NCBI GenBank assembly: GCA_020342025.1
Contig: CP070840.1
Span: forward strand, 2,266,436 to 2,315,365
Reading direction: 5' to 3'
Source: Deltaproteobacteria bacterium
GTDB taxonomy: Bacteria > Desulfobacterota > DSM-4660 > Desulfatiglandales > HGW-15
Length of the DNA stretch: 48,930 nt
A program made the translations under genes and the position numbers. The notes beneath the pieces are model-generated. The model saw only the letters and a program-made list of their open reading frames with translations, had not been told where the DNA came from and searched no databases. Positions within the stretch are counted from its first letter, which is position 1; each line of letters starts with the position of its first letter. Positions 42,895 through 48,930 of this stretch are shown here, one piece after another.

Positions 42895-43497
42895 ATGAAC
42901 TGGGAAGAATTTATTGAAGCGCTTTTTGAAATGGCTGAGCCATACCTTGGCACAAGAGGGGACCTGCTCCATACGCAGGTGGCCCATGAATACGCATTGT
43001 TGCTTATGGAAAAAGAGGGAGGAGACAGACGCATTGTGGAACCAGCGATCATCTTACACGATGTGGGTTGGTCCAGACTTGATCCAGATGAGATTGAAGG
43101 CGCTTTTGGGGTTCGCGCGGCGGGCGAAAAAGCAGCCCGCATCAACCGAGTCCATGAATTGGGAGGGGCCGTTATCGCCCGGGAGTTGCTCGAAGAACTG
43201 GCGTATGACCCTTCATTGATTGATCAGATCATCCCTATCGTTGAAAGGCATGATTCGGGACGCGAGGTGAAATCCCTGGAGGAGAAACTGGTCAAGGATG
43301 CAGACAAGCTCTGGCGCTTTTCCCAGGTAGGATACAGAAATGAGATGGAAAGACAGAAGCTAACTCCCTTGGAACGTTACCAGTTTTTGGTCAAGAATCT
43401 GCCGTCCTGGTTTTTCACCGAAACGGCCAAAGAGTTGGCGGAAAGGGAACTGGGAAAACGTGCGCAGGAATTTGAAAAAGATCTGATGCCTGAATAG
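42895..43497 (+). CDS. HD-domain phosphohydrolase
   Basis: A 200-residue HD-superfamily protein. The metal-binding residues are H26 or H31 in LLHTQVAHEY, H55-D56 in ILHDVGWS, and a late Asp (135 or 137) in KDADKLWRF, with VERHD near 116-120 also conserved. It is expected to hydrolyse a nucleotide or related phosphate ester; the substrate is unknown. I start at the ATG at 42895 (MNWEEF); a TTG-started extension of 25 residues is open but of low complexity (rich in Gly, Lys, Arg). The gene follows the response regulator by 92 bases. Confidence 0.8.
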   Translation: MNWEEFIEALFEMAEPYLGTRGDLLHTQVAHEYALLLMEKEGGDRRIVEPAIILHDVGWSRLDPDEIEGAFGVRAAGEKAARINRVHELGGAVIARELLEELAYDPSLIDQIIPIVERHDSGREVKSLEEKLVKDADKLWRFSQVGYRNEMERQKLTPLERYQFLVKNLPSWFFTETAKELAERELGKRAQEFEKDLMPE

Positions 43498-43699
43498 TGA
43501 ATGTTTAATATTTGATTCACCGCTGGTTCCATAAGATGTGGCAGAAGCTATAGATTGGTCCGCGCATGTGTGAGCGTCTTCGAAATGGAGTTGAATTAAT
43601 TTATAATTTTGTTATTATTATAAATGTCTTTTTTAGAAAAGGGAGTCATAAAGGGATCAAGGAGGCCCTGACCGGGTCTGAACAAGTTTGACCGCATCC

Positions 43700-44557
43700 A
43701 TGAAACCAAACACAAACTTCAAAAAAAATTGTGGATCAACCGACGGACGAATGGGCCTCGAGGTTAAAGCTAGCCAAAACCCTATGGTGATGGGACTCCT
43801 GCTGTCCTCAATCATCATCTTACTCCTCTTTGCCTGTGCAACAGAGCGGACCTACGTGAGAAGGCCTCCAGGCACAAAGGTTATTGTCCTGCCTGAAGAA
43901 GAGAGAGGGAGAAAACCCTATGTGGTAAACGGTGAACGCTATTATCCTCTTTCCCAAGCGGATGGCTTTGTGGAATACGGAGAGGCCTCATGGTATGGGA
44001 AGAAATTTCATGGGCGACCAACTTCAAGCGGTGAGAGATTCAATATGTATCAGAAGAGTGCCGCCCATAAGACACTCCCCATGGGCACCCATGTCTTGGT
44101 GCTCAATCTCTCAAATAAGAAGAGTAGTGTGGTACGCGTAAATGATCGTGGCCCATTCGTAAAAGGTCGGATCATAGATCTCTCCTATGCTGCAGCAAAG
44201 CAAATAGGCGTGATAGGTCCTGGGGTGGTCCGTGTAAAGATCGTGGCCCTCGGAAAAGAGGTTGGTAGACTGCAGTCAGATGGTGGATCCAGGCCCCTGG
44301 TGGAACTCCGAGACATGGAAGGAGGGGAATTTACGATTCAGGTCGGGGCTTTTGAAGATAAAGAAAACGCCCTCACGGTTGCAGATCGCCTGAAAGTCAT
44401 TTTCGACTATGTCCATATTGCGGTGGACGAGGACCACGATAAGAAAACTCTCTATAAAGTGCAAGTGTCAAGGTCCAAGACGCTGACCCAGGCGGGAAAG
44501 ATTGAAAAAAAATTAGAGGAAATGGGATTTACAGAGGCCTTTATAGTGAGGATTTGA
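43700..44557 (+). CDS. rlpA: RlpA-like septal ring lytic transglycosylase lipoprotein
   Basis: A cell-wall lipoprotein of about 285 residues. A hydrophobic helix ending in LLLFAC is a lipobox, so the mature protein is lipid-anchored at that cysteine (residue 46 from this start). The double-psi beta-barrel follows, with GEASWYGKKFHGRPTSSGE, then VRVNDRGPF and DLSYAAAKQIGV. The C-terminal SPOR domain (last 75 residues) starts FTIQVGAFEDKENA and binds denuded peptidoglycan at the septum. The start is unsure: ATG at 43700, TTG at 43688 and ATG at 43751 are all open, and none has a good ribosome binding site. Upstream, an AT-rich TTTATAAT/ATTATAAA hairpin (43600-43624) followed by six T may terminate the previous unit. 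The gene converges on ihfA with a 17-base overlap. Confidence 0.85.
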   Translation: MKPNTNFKKNCGSTDGRMGLEVKASQNPMVMGLLLSSIIILLLFACATERTYVRRPPGTKVIVLPEEERGRKPYVVNGERYYPLSQADGFVEYGEASWYGKKFHGRPTSSGERFNMYQKSAAHKTLPMGTHVLVLNLSNKKSSVVRVNDRGPFVKGRIIDLSYAAAKQIGVIGPGVVRVKIVALGKEVGRLQSDGGSRPLVELRDMEGGEFTIQVGAFEDKENALTVADRLKVIFDYVHIAVDEDHDKKTLYKVQVSRSKTLTQAGKIEKKLEEMGFTEAFIVRI

Positions 44558-44840
44558 ATGATTCGTTGATTTTCTTTCGAAGGACGCCAGAGGTCTTGAA
44601 AACAACCACCCTTCTCGCCCTCAGCCTAAGATCCTCCGTGGTCTGAGGATTTCTGCCCCTCCTTGCAGCCTTCTCCTTTACTACGAATTTGCCGAAGCCA
44701 CTGACGAGAAGGTCTTCCCCCGTTTCAAGGGTTTGTTTGATGATCTCAAAAAGCCTTTCCACAACAGTTCGAGATTGTGTTTTGCTAAGCCCAGCGTGGT
44801 TATAGACATTATTCGTAATCTTTTCTTTCGTCAAAGCCAT
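44541..44840 (-). CDS. ihfA: Integration host factor subunit alpha
   Basis: A 99-residue histone-like DNA-bending protein. The start MALTKEKI, the DNA-binding arm RRGRNPQT near 60-67, and the following ARRVVVFKTSGVL match IHF alpha better than HU. It bends DNA for recombination and transcription, and assists sigma-54 promoters, which fits the NtrC-type regulator nearby. It is third in a row with rsmD and coaD on the same strand, 109 bases after coaD, and its 3-prime end overlaps rlpA by 17 bases. Confidence 0.88.
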   Translation of the reverse strand: MALTKEKITNNVYNHAGLSKTQSRTVVERLFEIIKQTLETGEDLLVSGFGKFVVKEKAARRGRNPQTTEDLRLRARRVVVFKTSGVLRKKINESFKSSL

Positions 44841-44949
44841 CTCAGATCCTCCCCATCTCAGCCTTGTTAAAGATCAGTGACTGCCGAACCCATAAGATAG
44901 TTGATGAGTAGCCAATATTAATGATGGCGCCAAGGGTGTCAAGTATTTT

Positions 44950-45438
44950 TTAGTATCCAAATTTTTCTTTCAATTTCTCGTTGACGAATGCGGGAACGAG
45001 TCCGCTTATATCTCCTCCCAGGCTGGCGGCCTCTTTAATGATTGTGGAGCTGGTATAAAACCATTTATAGTCGGTCATCAGGAATATGGATTGGACCTCT
45101 CTGTTCAGTTTCCGATTCATCAGGGCCATCTGAAATTCGTACTCAAAATCAGATAAAGCCCTCAGACCCCTAAGAATCACATTTGAATTTTTCTTAATCA
45201 CATAATCCACTAACAGGCCATCAAAGGAGTCAACTTCAACATTATTGGCCTTATCTTTCAAAGCCTTTTGTATCATATCTATTCTCTGTTCAAGGGAGAA
45301 TAAGGGGGCTTTAAAAGGATTATTCAATATGGCAATAACCAGTTTATCAAAAATTTTCAAGGCCCTGATTACTATACTCAAGTGGCCGTTGGTTATAGGA
45401 TCAAAGGTGCCTGGATAGACAGCGGTTCTCTGACTCAT
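44950..45438 (-). CDS. coaD: Pantetheine-phosphate adenylyltransferase
   Basis: A 162-residue enzyme of normal length that makes dephospho-CoA from phosphopantetheine and ATP. The nucleotidyltransferase motif YPGTFDPITNGH is at 8-19, RGLRALSDFEYE near 90-101, and the second signature STIIKE near 128-133. It starts three bases after the rsmD stop, the common rsmD-coaD order. Confidence 0.95.
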   Translation of the reverse strand: MSQRTAVYPGTFDPITNGHLSIVIRALKIFDKLVIAILNNPFKAPLFSLEQRIDMIQKALKDKANNVEVDSFDGLLVDYVIKKNSNVILRGLRALSDFEYEFQMALMNRKLNREVQSIFLMTDYKWFYTSSTIIKEAASLGGDISGLVPAFVNEKLKEKFGY

Positions 45439-45441
45439 AGA

Positions 45442-45999
45442 TCACTCCCCAAAATGATATATGCTGATTTTCGTCTCCCCATAAGTCCTGAAAATTACCA
45501 TTTGAAACTGACCCAAAACCTCAGGCAGAGTTTCTGTCTTAAATGATTCAGCCACCGTAATGGACGGCGACGCAAGAAGACCCCTGTCAGAAAGCTCTCC
45601 TAATAGAGGTGGAATCATCTTTTTCTCATAGGGCGGATCGAGAAATATAAGGTCGAACTTTTCTTTCAGCAGGGGATGTTTCCGTGGTAAACCCCTGGTC
45701 AAGTCTTTTCTCCAGACAGACCCCAAGGATTCATACCCGCACCGGGCCAGGTTTTTTTTTATAAGTTTGATGGACTGAATCGAATTATCGATAAATAAGG
45801 CCTGTGAAGCGCCTCTGCTTAGGGCCTCGATGCCCAAGCAACCCGTGCCCGCAAATAGGTCGAGAACCTTAAAACCGCTCACATCTTGGCCGATGAGGTT
45901 GAAAACAGCTTCCCTTACCCGGTCAGAAGTGGGTCGAATATTCCAGCCTTTCAGTGATGCCAGAAGCCGCCCTTTCGCCTGACCGCCCGTTATTCTCAT
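45442..45999 (-). CDS. rsmD: 16S rRNA (guanine966-N2)-methyltransferase RsmD
   Basis: A 185-residue S-adenosylmethionine-dependent methyltransferase. It has RITGGQAKGR at the start, RPTSDRVREAVFN near 27-39, the cofactor motif DLFAGTGCLGIEALSRGA, and the catalytic FLDPPYEK. It methylates G966 of 16S rRNA. It leads the rsmD-coaD-ihfA row. The ATG at 45999 matches the family start. Confidence 0.95.
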   Translation of the reverse strand: MRITGGQAKGRLLASLKGWNIRPTSDRVREAVFNLIGQDVSGFKVLDLFAGTGCLGIEALSRGASQALFIDNSIQSIKLIKKNLARCGYESLGSVWRKDLTRGLPRKHPLLKEKFDLIFLDPPYEKKMIPPLLGELSDRGLLASPSITVAESFKTETLPEVLGQFQMVIFRTYGETKISIYHFGE

Positions 46000-46443
46000 C
46001 GTGCCCAGAGACTTCCATGGATAACTTTACAATTGCCTAAAAGTCACTTTGAGAGCTTTGAAAAACGCCCCTTTTGCCCAATCTCCCGCCCGCCTCGCCC
46101 TGTTGAATTTCCCAGAGGGAACCCTGTTCAACGGGGCGAGCCTGAGCCCCGACTAAGGTCGGAACAATGGCGGGCAGGCTGGGTCAGACTCAGATTTTAA
46201 CACGCCATAGCTCTCCGGCGGGTTAATCCTCGAAATCCTTGTCGTGTATTCCTGCGGTTAAAATCATTGCTCTCCCCTCCGGCTTCCGGCTCTTAGAGCC
46301 TATAGCTCGGAGAGGGCGTAGGCCCTGCGGGCCGGAGGCTTGACCTTGAACAAAATGGAACATTTTTTAAAGGTCTCACTTTGTGAATCCGGTGATCAGC
46401 CCCAACAGATAGGAAGTATCTCTTGGAGTATAGACACGAGGAT
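46000..46443. repeat. Intergenic region with REP-like palindromes
   Basis: No gene is seen in these 444 bases. One structured unit spans 46085-46175: CTCGCCCTGTTGAA (46094-46107) pairs with TTCAACGGGGCGAG (46127-46140), with TTTCCC-AGA-GGGAA inside, and the outer GCCCGCC/GGCGGGC (46088 and 46169) extends it; CCGAC/GTCGG (46149-46162) forms a side hairpin. A second unit has CCTCCGGC (46276-46283) pairing with GCCGGAGG (46331-46338). The first 15 bases of unit one match 41276-41290 in inverted orientation. Confidence 0.65.
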
Positions 46444-47274
46444 CTATGTGGTATCCACCTGTTCAGCGCTCCCCTGGTCCACGGCTTTAAGTCCGCGGCT
46501 TTCCTCGCCTGCAGCGGATACGGCTGTTTTGGCCTGGGAGCGCTTTCCATGCAATCTATAAAAAGTAACCACGGGCCCCGACAAAATGTAGGAGAGCATG
46601 ATGATAAAGAGCATGACCTGTGGCTTATAGGCGATCACGGTAAATATGAGGATGATGGATACCAGGACATTGAAGGGTTTTCGGTGCCGTATGTTGACTT
46701 CCTTAAAACTCAGGTAACTAACCGTGCTCACCATCAAGAAAGAGAGGACGTAAATCATAACAATGATAATTATCGGTTTACTCTCGGCGATTCCTCCCAG
46801 GGCCTTGGTGAATAAGATGAGGGAAGCGATAAAACAGGCAGCCGCTGGAATCGGCAATCCATTGAAAAACTTGGCATCCACACTGTCCTTCTGCACATTA
46901 AATCGGGCAAGCCGCAAGGCTCCACATATGACATACATGAAAGCGGCCAGCCAACCCAAACGTCCAAAAGGCTCTAAGGCCCATAGGTAAGCCAATATGC
47001 CGGGTGCAACACCAAATGCCACGAGATCTGACAAGGAATCGTATTCGTTTCCAAAGTCACTGGCGGTGCGCGTAAAGCGTGCAATTCTCCCATCCAGGCC
47101 ATCAAACACACAAGAAATGATAATGGCAATGGCAGCGGCCTCGTATCTCCCGTGTATTGCAGCGATAATGGCGTAAAAGCCCCCGAAAAGGCTGGCCGAA
47201 GTGAATAAATTAGGGAGGACAAAAATACCTCTCCTCCGTCTTTTCCTTGGTTTCTTTTTCCGCCTTGATTTCAT
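46444..47274 (-). CDS. pssA: CDP-diacylglycerol-serine O-phosphatidyltransferase
   Basis: A 276-residue membrane enzyme that makes phosphatidylserine. The CDP-alcohol phosphotransferase motif is complete: DGLDGRIARFTR, then G, D and D at the right spacing in GNEYDSLSDL (about 58-84). A very basic N-terminus (KSRRKKKPRKRRRR) precedes about seven hydrophobic segments. It overlaps the end of psd by four bases (ATGA), so the two steps of phosphatidylethanolamine synthesis are translationally coupled. The soluble tail after about 245 is polar and unrelated to the core. Confidence 0.93.
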   Translation of the reverse strand: MKSRRKKKPRKRRRRGIFVLPNLFTSASLFGGFYAIIAAIHGRYEAAAIAIIISCVFDGLDGRIARFTRTASDFGNEYDSLSDLVAFGVAPGILAYLWALEPFGRLGWLAAFMYVICGALRLARFNVQKDSVDAKFFNGLPIPAAACFIASLILFTKALGGIAESKPIIIIVMIYVLSFLMVSTVSYLSFKEVNIRHRKPFNVLVSIILIFTVIAYKPQVMLFIIMLSYILSGPVVTFYRLHGKRSQAKTAVSAAGEESRGLKAVDQGSAEQVDTT

Positions 47275-47957
47275 GATAGATACCCCAGAATAGTTTCACC
47301 CGCTTTTACCTTATGAAAAGGTTGAACAATGATGCGAGTATCACCCGGTAGATATAGGTCCAAACGGGAACCAAACCGGATCAGACCAAACCTCTGCCCC
47401 GTCCTCACGTTATCCCCCTCTTTGATCCAGCACACAATGCGCCTGGCAATAAGTCCCGCAATCTGAACAAAAACAATCCTGCGTCCGTCACCTGTTTGGA
47501 GTGTAATGCGGTTATTTTCATTTTGCTCAGAGGCCTTATTCAGGTTGGCAGAAAAAAATTTCCCAGGATTGTAAAGGATACCCAAGATCTTTCCGCCTAT
47601 GGGAATCCGATTCACATGGACGCTGAACAGAGACATAAATACGCTCACCTTTACGGCCGGTTCACCCAAAGGGTTGTTGTCATCTTTTAGGTGTTGAATC
47701 TCTAATATCTTGCCATCCGCAGGGGTCAATACGCTCTTATCTGGCACCTGAGTTTCACGGGCAGGGTCGCGGAAAAAAAACATGGTGAACAGGCTCAGCA
47801 CACCCGTAAAAACCGTGAGTACCAAAAAGCCAAGATAGAGGAAAATAAGAGTAAAAAAACTCCCAATAAAGATAAACGGGAGACCTTCCCTCGCGAAAGG
47901 CAGTCGATTATTGATTCTCTTACCCTCCTCCAACGCGCCTTCACCCCAATACGCCAC
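47271..47957 (-). CDS. psd: Phosphatidylserine decarboxylase
   Basis: A 228-residue short-form (PSD-A) decarboxylase. AREGLPFIFIG near 23-33 starts the membrane-associated region, followed by FFRDPAR and LTPADGKI. The self-cleavage site is G196-S197 in RFGSRLDL, which gives the pyruvoyl group. The start GTG at 47957 is uncertain: the first 20 residues are not family-like and a TTG at 47933 is another choice. It feeds from pssA, which follows with a four-base overlap. Confidence 0.9.
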   Translation of the reverse strand: MAYWGEGALEEGKRINNRLPFAREGLPFIFIGSFFTLIFLYLGFLVLTVFTGVLSLFTMFFFRDPARETQVPDKSVLTPADGKILEIQHLKDDNNPLGEPAVKVSVFMSLFSVHVNRIPIGGKILGILYNPGKFFSANLNKASEQNENNRITLQTGDGRRIVFVQIAGLIARRIVCWIKEGDNVRTGQRFGLIRFGSRLDLYLPGDTRIIVQPFHKVKAGETILGYLS

Positions 47958-47982
47958 TTCGGGCTATGCCCGTGGAAAAGCA

Positions 47983-48750
47983 TTATATTTTTGAAGGTTT
48001 GTTCTTGTCAACGCCCTTATTCCCCTTCTTGTCCGAATCGTTGGTATTTATTTCTTCTGATCTGGGGGTCAAAGGACTGGGCCTAATATCTGGAGGACGA
48101 AAATAGGTGGGAACGAGCTCTTGAAGATCATCAAAATCCTCAGCAAGAAATCGTTTAAGACCTAAGGCTCCCACAGCAGAGGCCTTCAAGTTCCAGAGAT
48201 GGGCCGGCGCCAGTTCAGCCTTGCGGCCTAGCATTTCTCTTATGAGATGCGCCTGCTTATTGAAGTCATTGCCCAAAAAAAGGGTGGGTTTCGCAATTAC
48301 AGAAGGCAAATCCTCTATCCTCAGACAGGTATCCTGTCGCGTCCTCATCATTCTTTGACCATCACTCCAGCTGAACAGGGCAGCGAAAACCTCTCCCTTT
48401 CTGGAATGGATTACGGGGCACACAGGCTGCCTTACGTAAGGCAACTGTGCAGCCATAGCTTCCAGAGTAGACACACCAATTAAAGGGATTTGAAGCCCTT
48501 GCGCCATACCCTTCGCTTCAGAGAGCCCAACCCTCAACCCTGTGAAGCTTCCCGGGCCTGTTGCCACAATGAGGGCCTTAATGTCTTTTGTAACGACTCT
48601 TGAATTGGACAACATAAAATGAATTCCAGGCATGAACTGCCTAAAATTTTTGGATGTTGAGGCCATGTAGTATTCAGACAGGATGGTGCCCTCCTCTCCC
48701 ATAAGGGCTATGCTGAATTGGGGTGTGGAGGTATTAAAGGCCAGGATCAA
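47983..48750 (-). CDS. tsaB: tRNA threonylcarbamoyladenosine biosynthesis protein TsaB
   Basis: A 255-residue member of the ASKHA fold that supports TsaD in making t6A37 on tRNAs. ILAFNTSTPQFSIALMG starts the first subdomain and ATGPGSFTGLRVGLSEAKGMA near 65-85 is the TsaB hallmark. The start codon is TTG (48748-48750), chosen because the protein then begins MILAFNTST as in the family; there is no strong ribosome binding site. It follows the rseP stop by five bases. The C-terminal tail after 225 is charged and probably disordered. Confidence 0.9.
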   Translation of the reverse strand: MILAFNTSTPQFSIALMGEEGTILSEYYMASTSKNFRQFMPGIHFMLSNSRVVTKDIKALIVATGPGSFTGLRVGLSEAKGMAQGLQIPLIGVSTLEAMAAQLPYVRQPVCPVIHSRKGEVFAALFSWSDGQRMMRTRQDTCLRIEDLPSVIAKPTLFLGNDFNKQAHLIREMLGRKAELAPAHLWNLKASAVGALGLKRFLAEDFDDLQELVPTYFRPPDIRPSPLTPRSEEINTNDSDKKGNKGVDKNKPSKI

Positions 48751-48755
48751 TGGAT

Positions 48756-48930
48756 TTAACCAAAGACTTTTTCGAATAGTTTTCTGAAGAATTCAATTCT
48801 TGAGAGATCGTTTATGGTGACAACGACGATCAGAAGTCCAAGCAGAAAAAGGCCCACCTTCTGGGCGAAATCGCGCTTCTTAAGGCTGATGGGTTTGCCT
48901 ATAATCAATTCGATAAATAGAAAGATGATG
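48756..48930 (-). CDS. rseP: Site-2 protease RseP, C-terminal part
   Basis: The frame is open to the window end and stops at the TAA at 48756-48758, giving the last 57 residues. They contain ELIIGKPISLKKRDFAQ, then a hydrophobic helix (GLFLLGLLIVVVTINDL) and a short basic tail, as at the end of RseP/RasP zinc intramembrane proteases. The HExxH site lies outside the window. RseP cuts anti-sigma factors and signal peptide remnants. Confidence 0.85.
   Translation of the reverse strand, partial: IIFLFIELIIGKPISLKKRDFAQKVGLFLLGLLIVVVTINDLSRIEFFRKLFEKVFG

Noticed and set aside
1..48930. tRNA or rRNA genes.
   Set aside because: I scanned intergenic regions for GGTTCGAAT-type T-arms and acceptor stems and for rRNA-like blocks and found none; a covariance search could still find a diverged small RNA.

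Overview
The window looks like a chromosomal segment of a strictly anaerobic Desulfobacterota (deltaproteobacterial) bacterium, probably one that degrades aromatic or other unusual organic acids. This is inferred from gene content, not from a marker gene: two branched-chain-type ABC importers, several acyl-CoA/aryl-CoA ligases, a UroD/MtaA-type protein, DUF2284, DUF169 and Tm-1-like proteins, a PAS-kinase/NtrC-type pair, and IHF. No rRNA, tRNA, CRISPR array, transposase or phage gene was seen.

Layout. 1-4 kb: the end of a TRAP transporter large subunit, then a minus-strand UroD-like gene, a 63-residue protein and a phenylacetate-CoA-ligase-like gene. 4.4-9.5 kb: a complete LIV-type ABC importer (order J-G-F-H-M) behind a good sigma-70 promoter. 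9.7-14.2 kb: a four-gene operon (DUF2284, RutB-like hydrolase, and a PEP-synthase-like enzyme split into an ATP-grasp subunit and a phosphohistidine subunit, as in phenylphosphate synthase), closed by an intrinsic terminator. 14.2-15.9 kb: a radical SAM protein and an enoyl-CoA hydratase on the minus strand. 16.1-25.2 kb: an acetoin-dehydrogenase-type 2-oxoacid dehydrogenase cluster (E2, E3, a fused LipB-LipA protein, E1 alpha, E1 beta, AcoX, SDR). 25.3-30.1 kb: a second LIV importer (order J-H-M-G-F).

30.1-39.5 kb is a seven-gene minus-strand run: a two-subunit biotin carboxylase/carboxyltransferase, an XRE-cupin regulator, DUF169, an acyl-CoA synthetase, a Tm-1-like protein and a second phenylacetate-CoA-ligase-like gene. 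40-43.5 kb: a PAS histidine kinase, a sigma-54 response regulator and an HD-domain protein. 43.7-48.9 kb is housekeeping: RlpA, IhfA, CoaD, RsmD, PssA, Psd, TsaB and the end of RseP.

A plausible reading is that the importers bring in organic acids, the ligases activate them, and the hydratase, carboxylase and 2-oxoacid dehydrogenase feed central metabolism. The substrates cannot be read from the sequence. A palindrome of the form GTTTCC-N5-GGAAAC, or a variant of it, occurs at five intergenic places. They lie before the DUF2284/kinase operon, before the aco cluster, twice before the biotin carboxylase operon and once next to the XRE-cupin gene, so these blocks may form one regulon.

The points most worth following are this candidate regulon, the carboxyltransferase whose metal-binding lysine is replaced by glutamate, the LipB-LipA fusion, the split dikinase operon, the E3 with a degenerate NAD motif, and several unexplained inverted-repeat elements.
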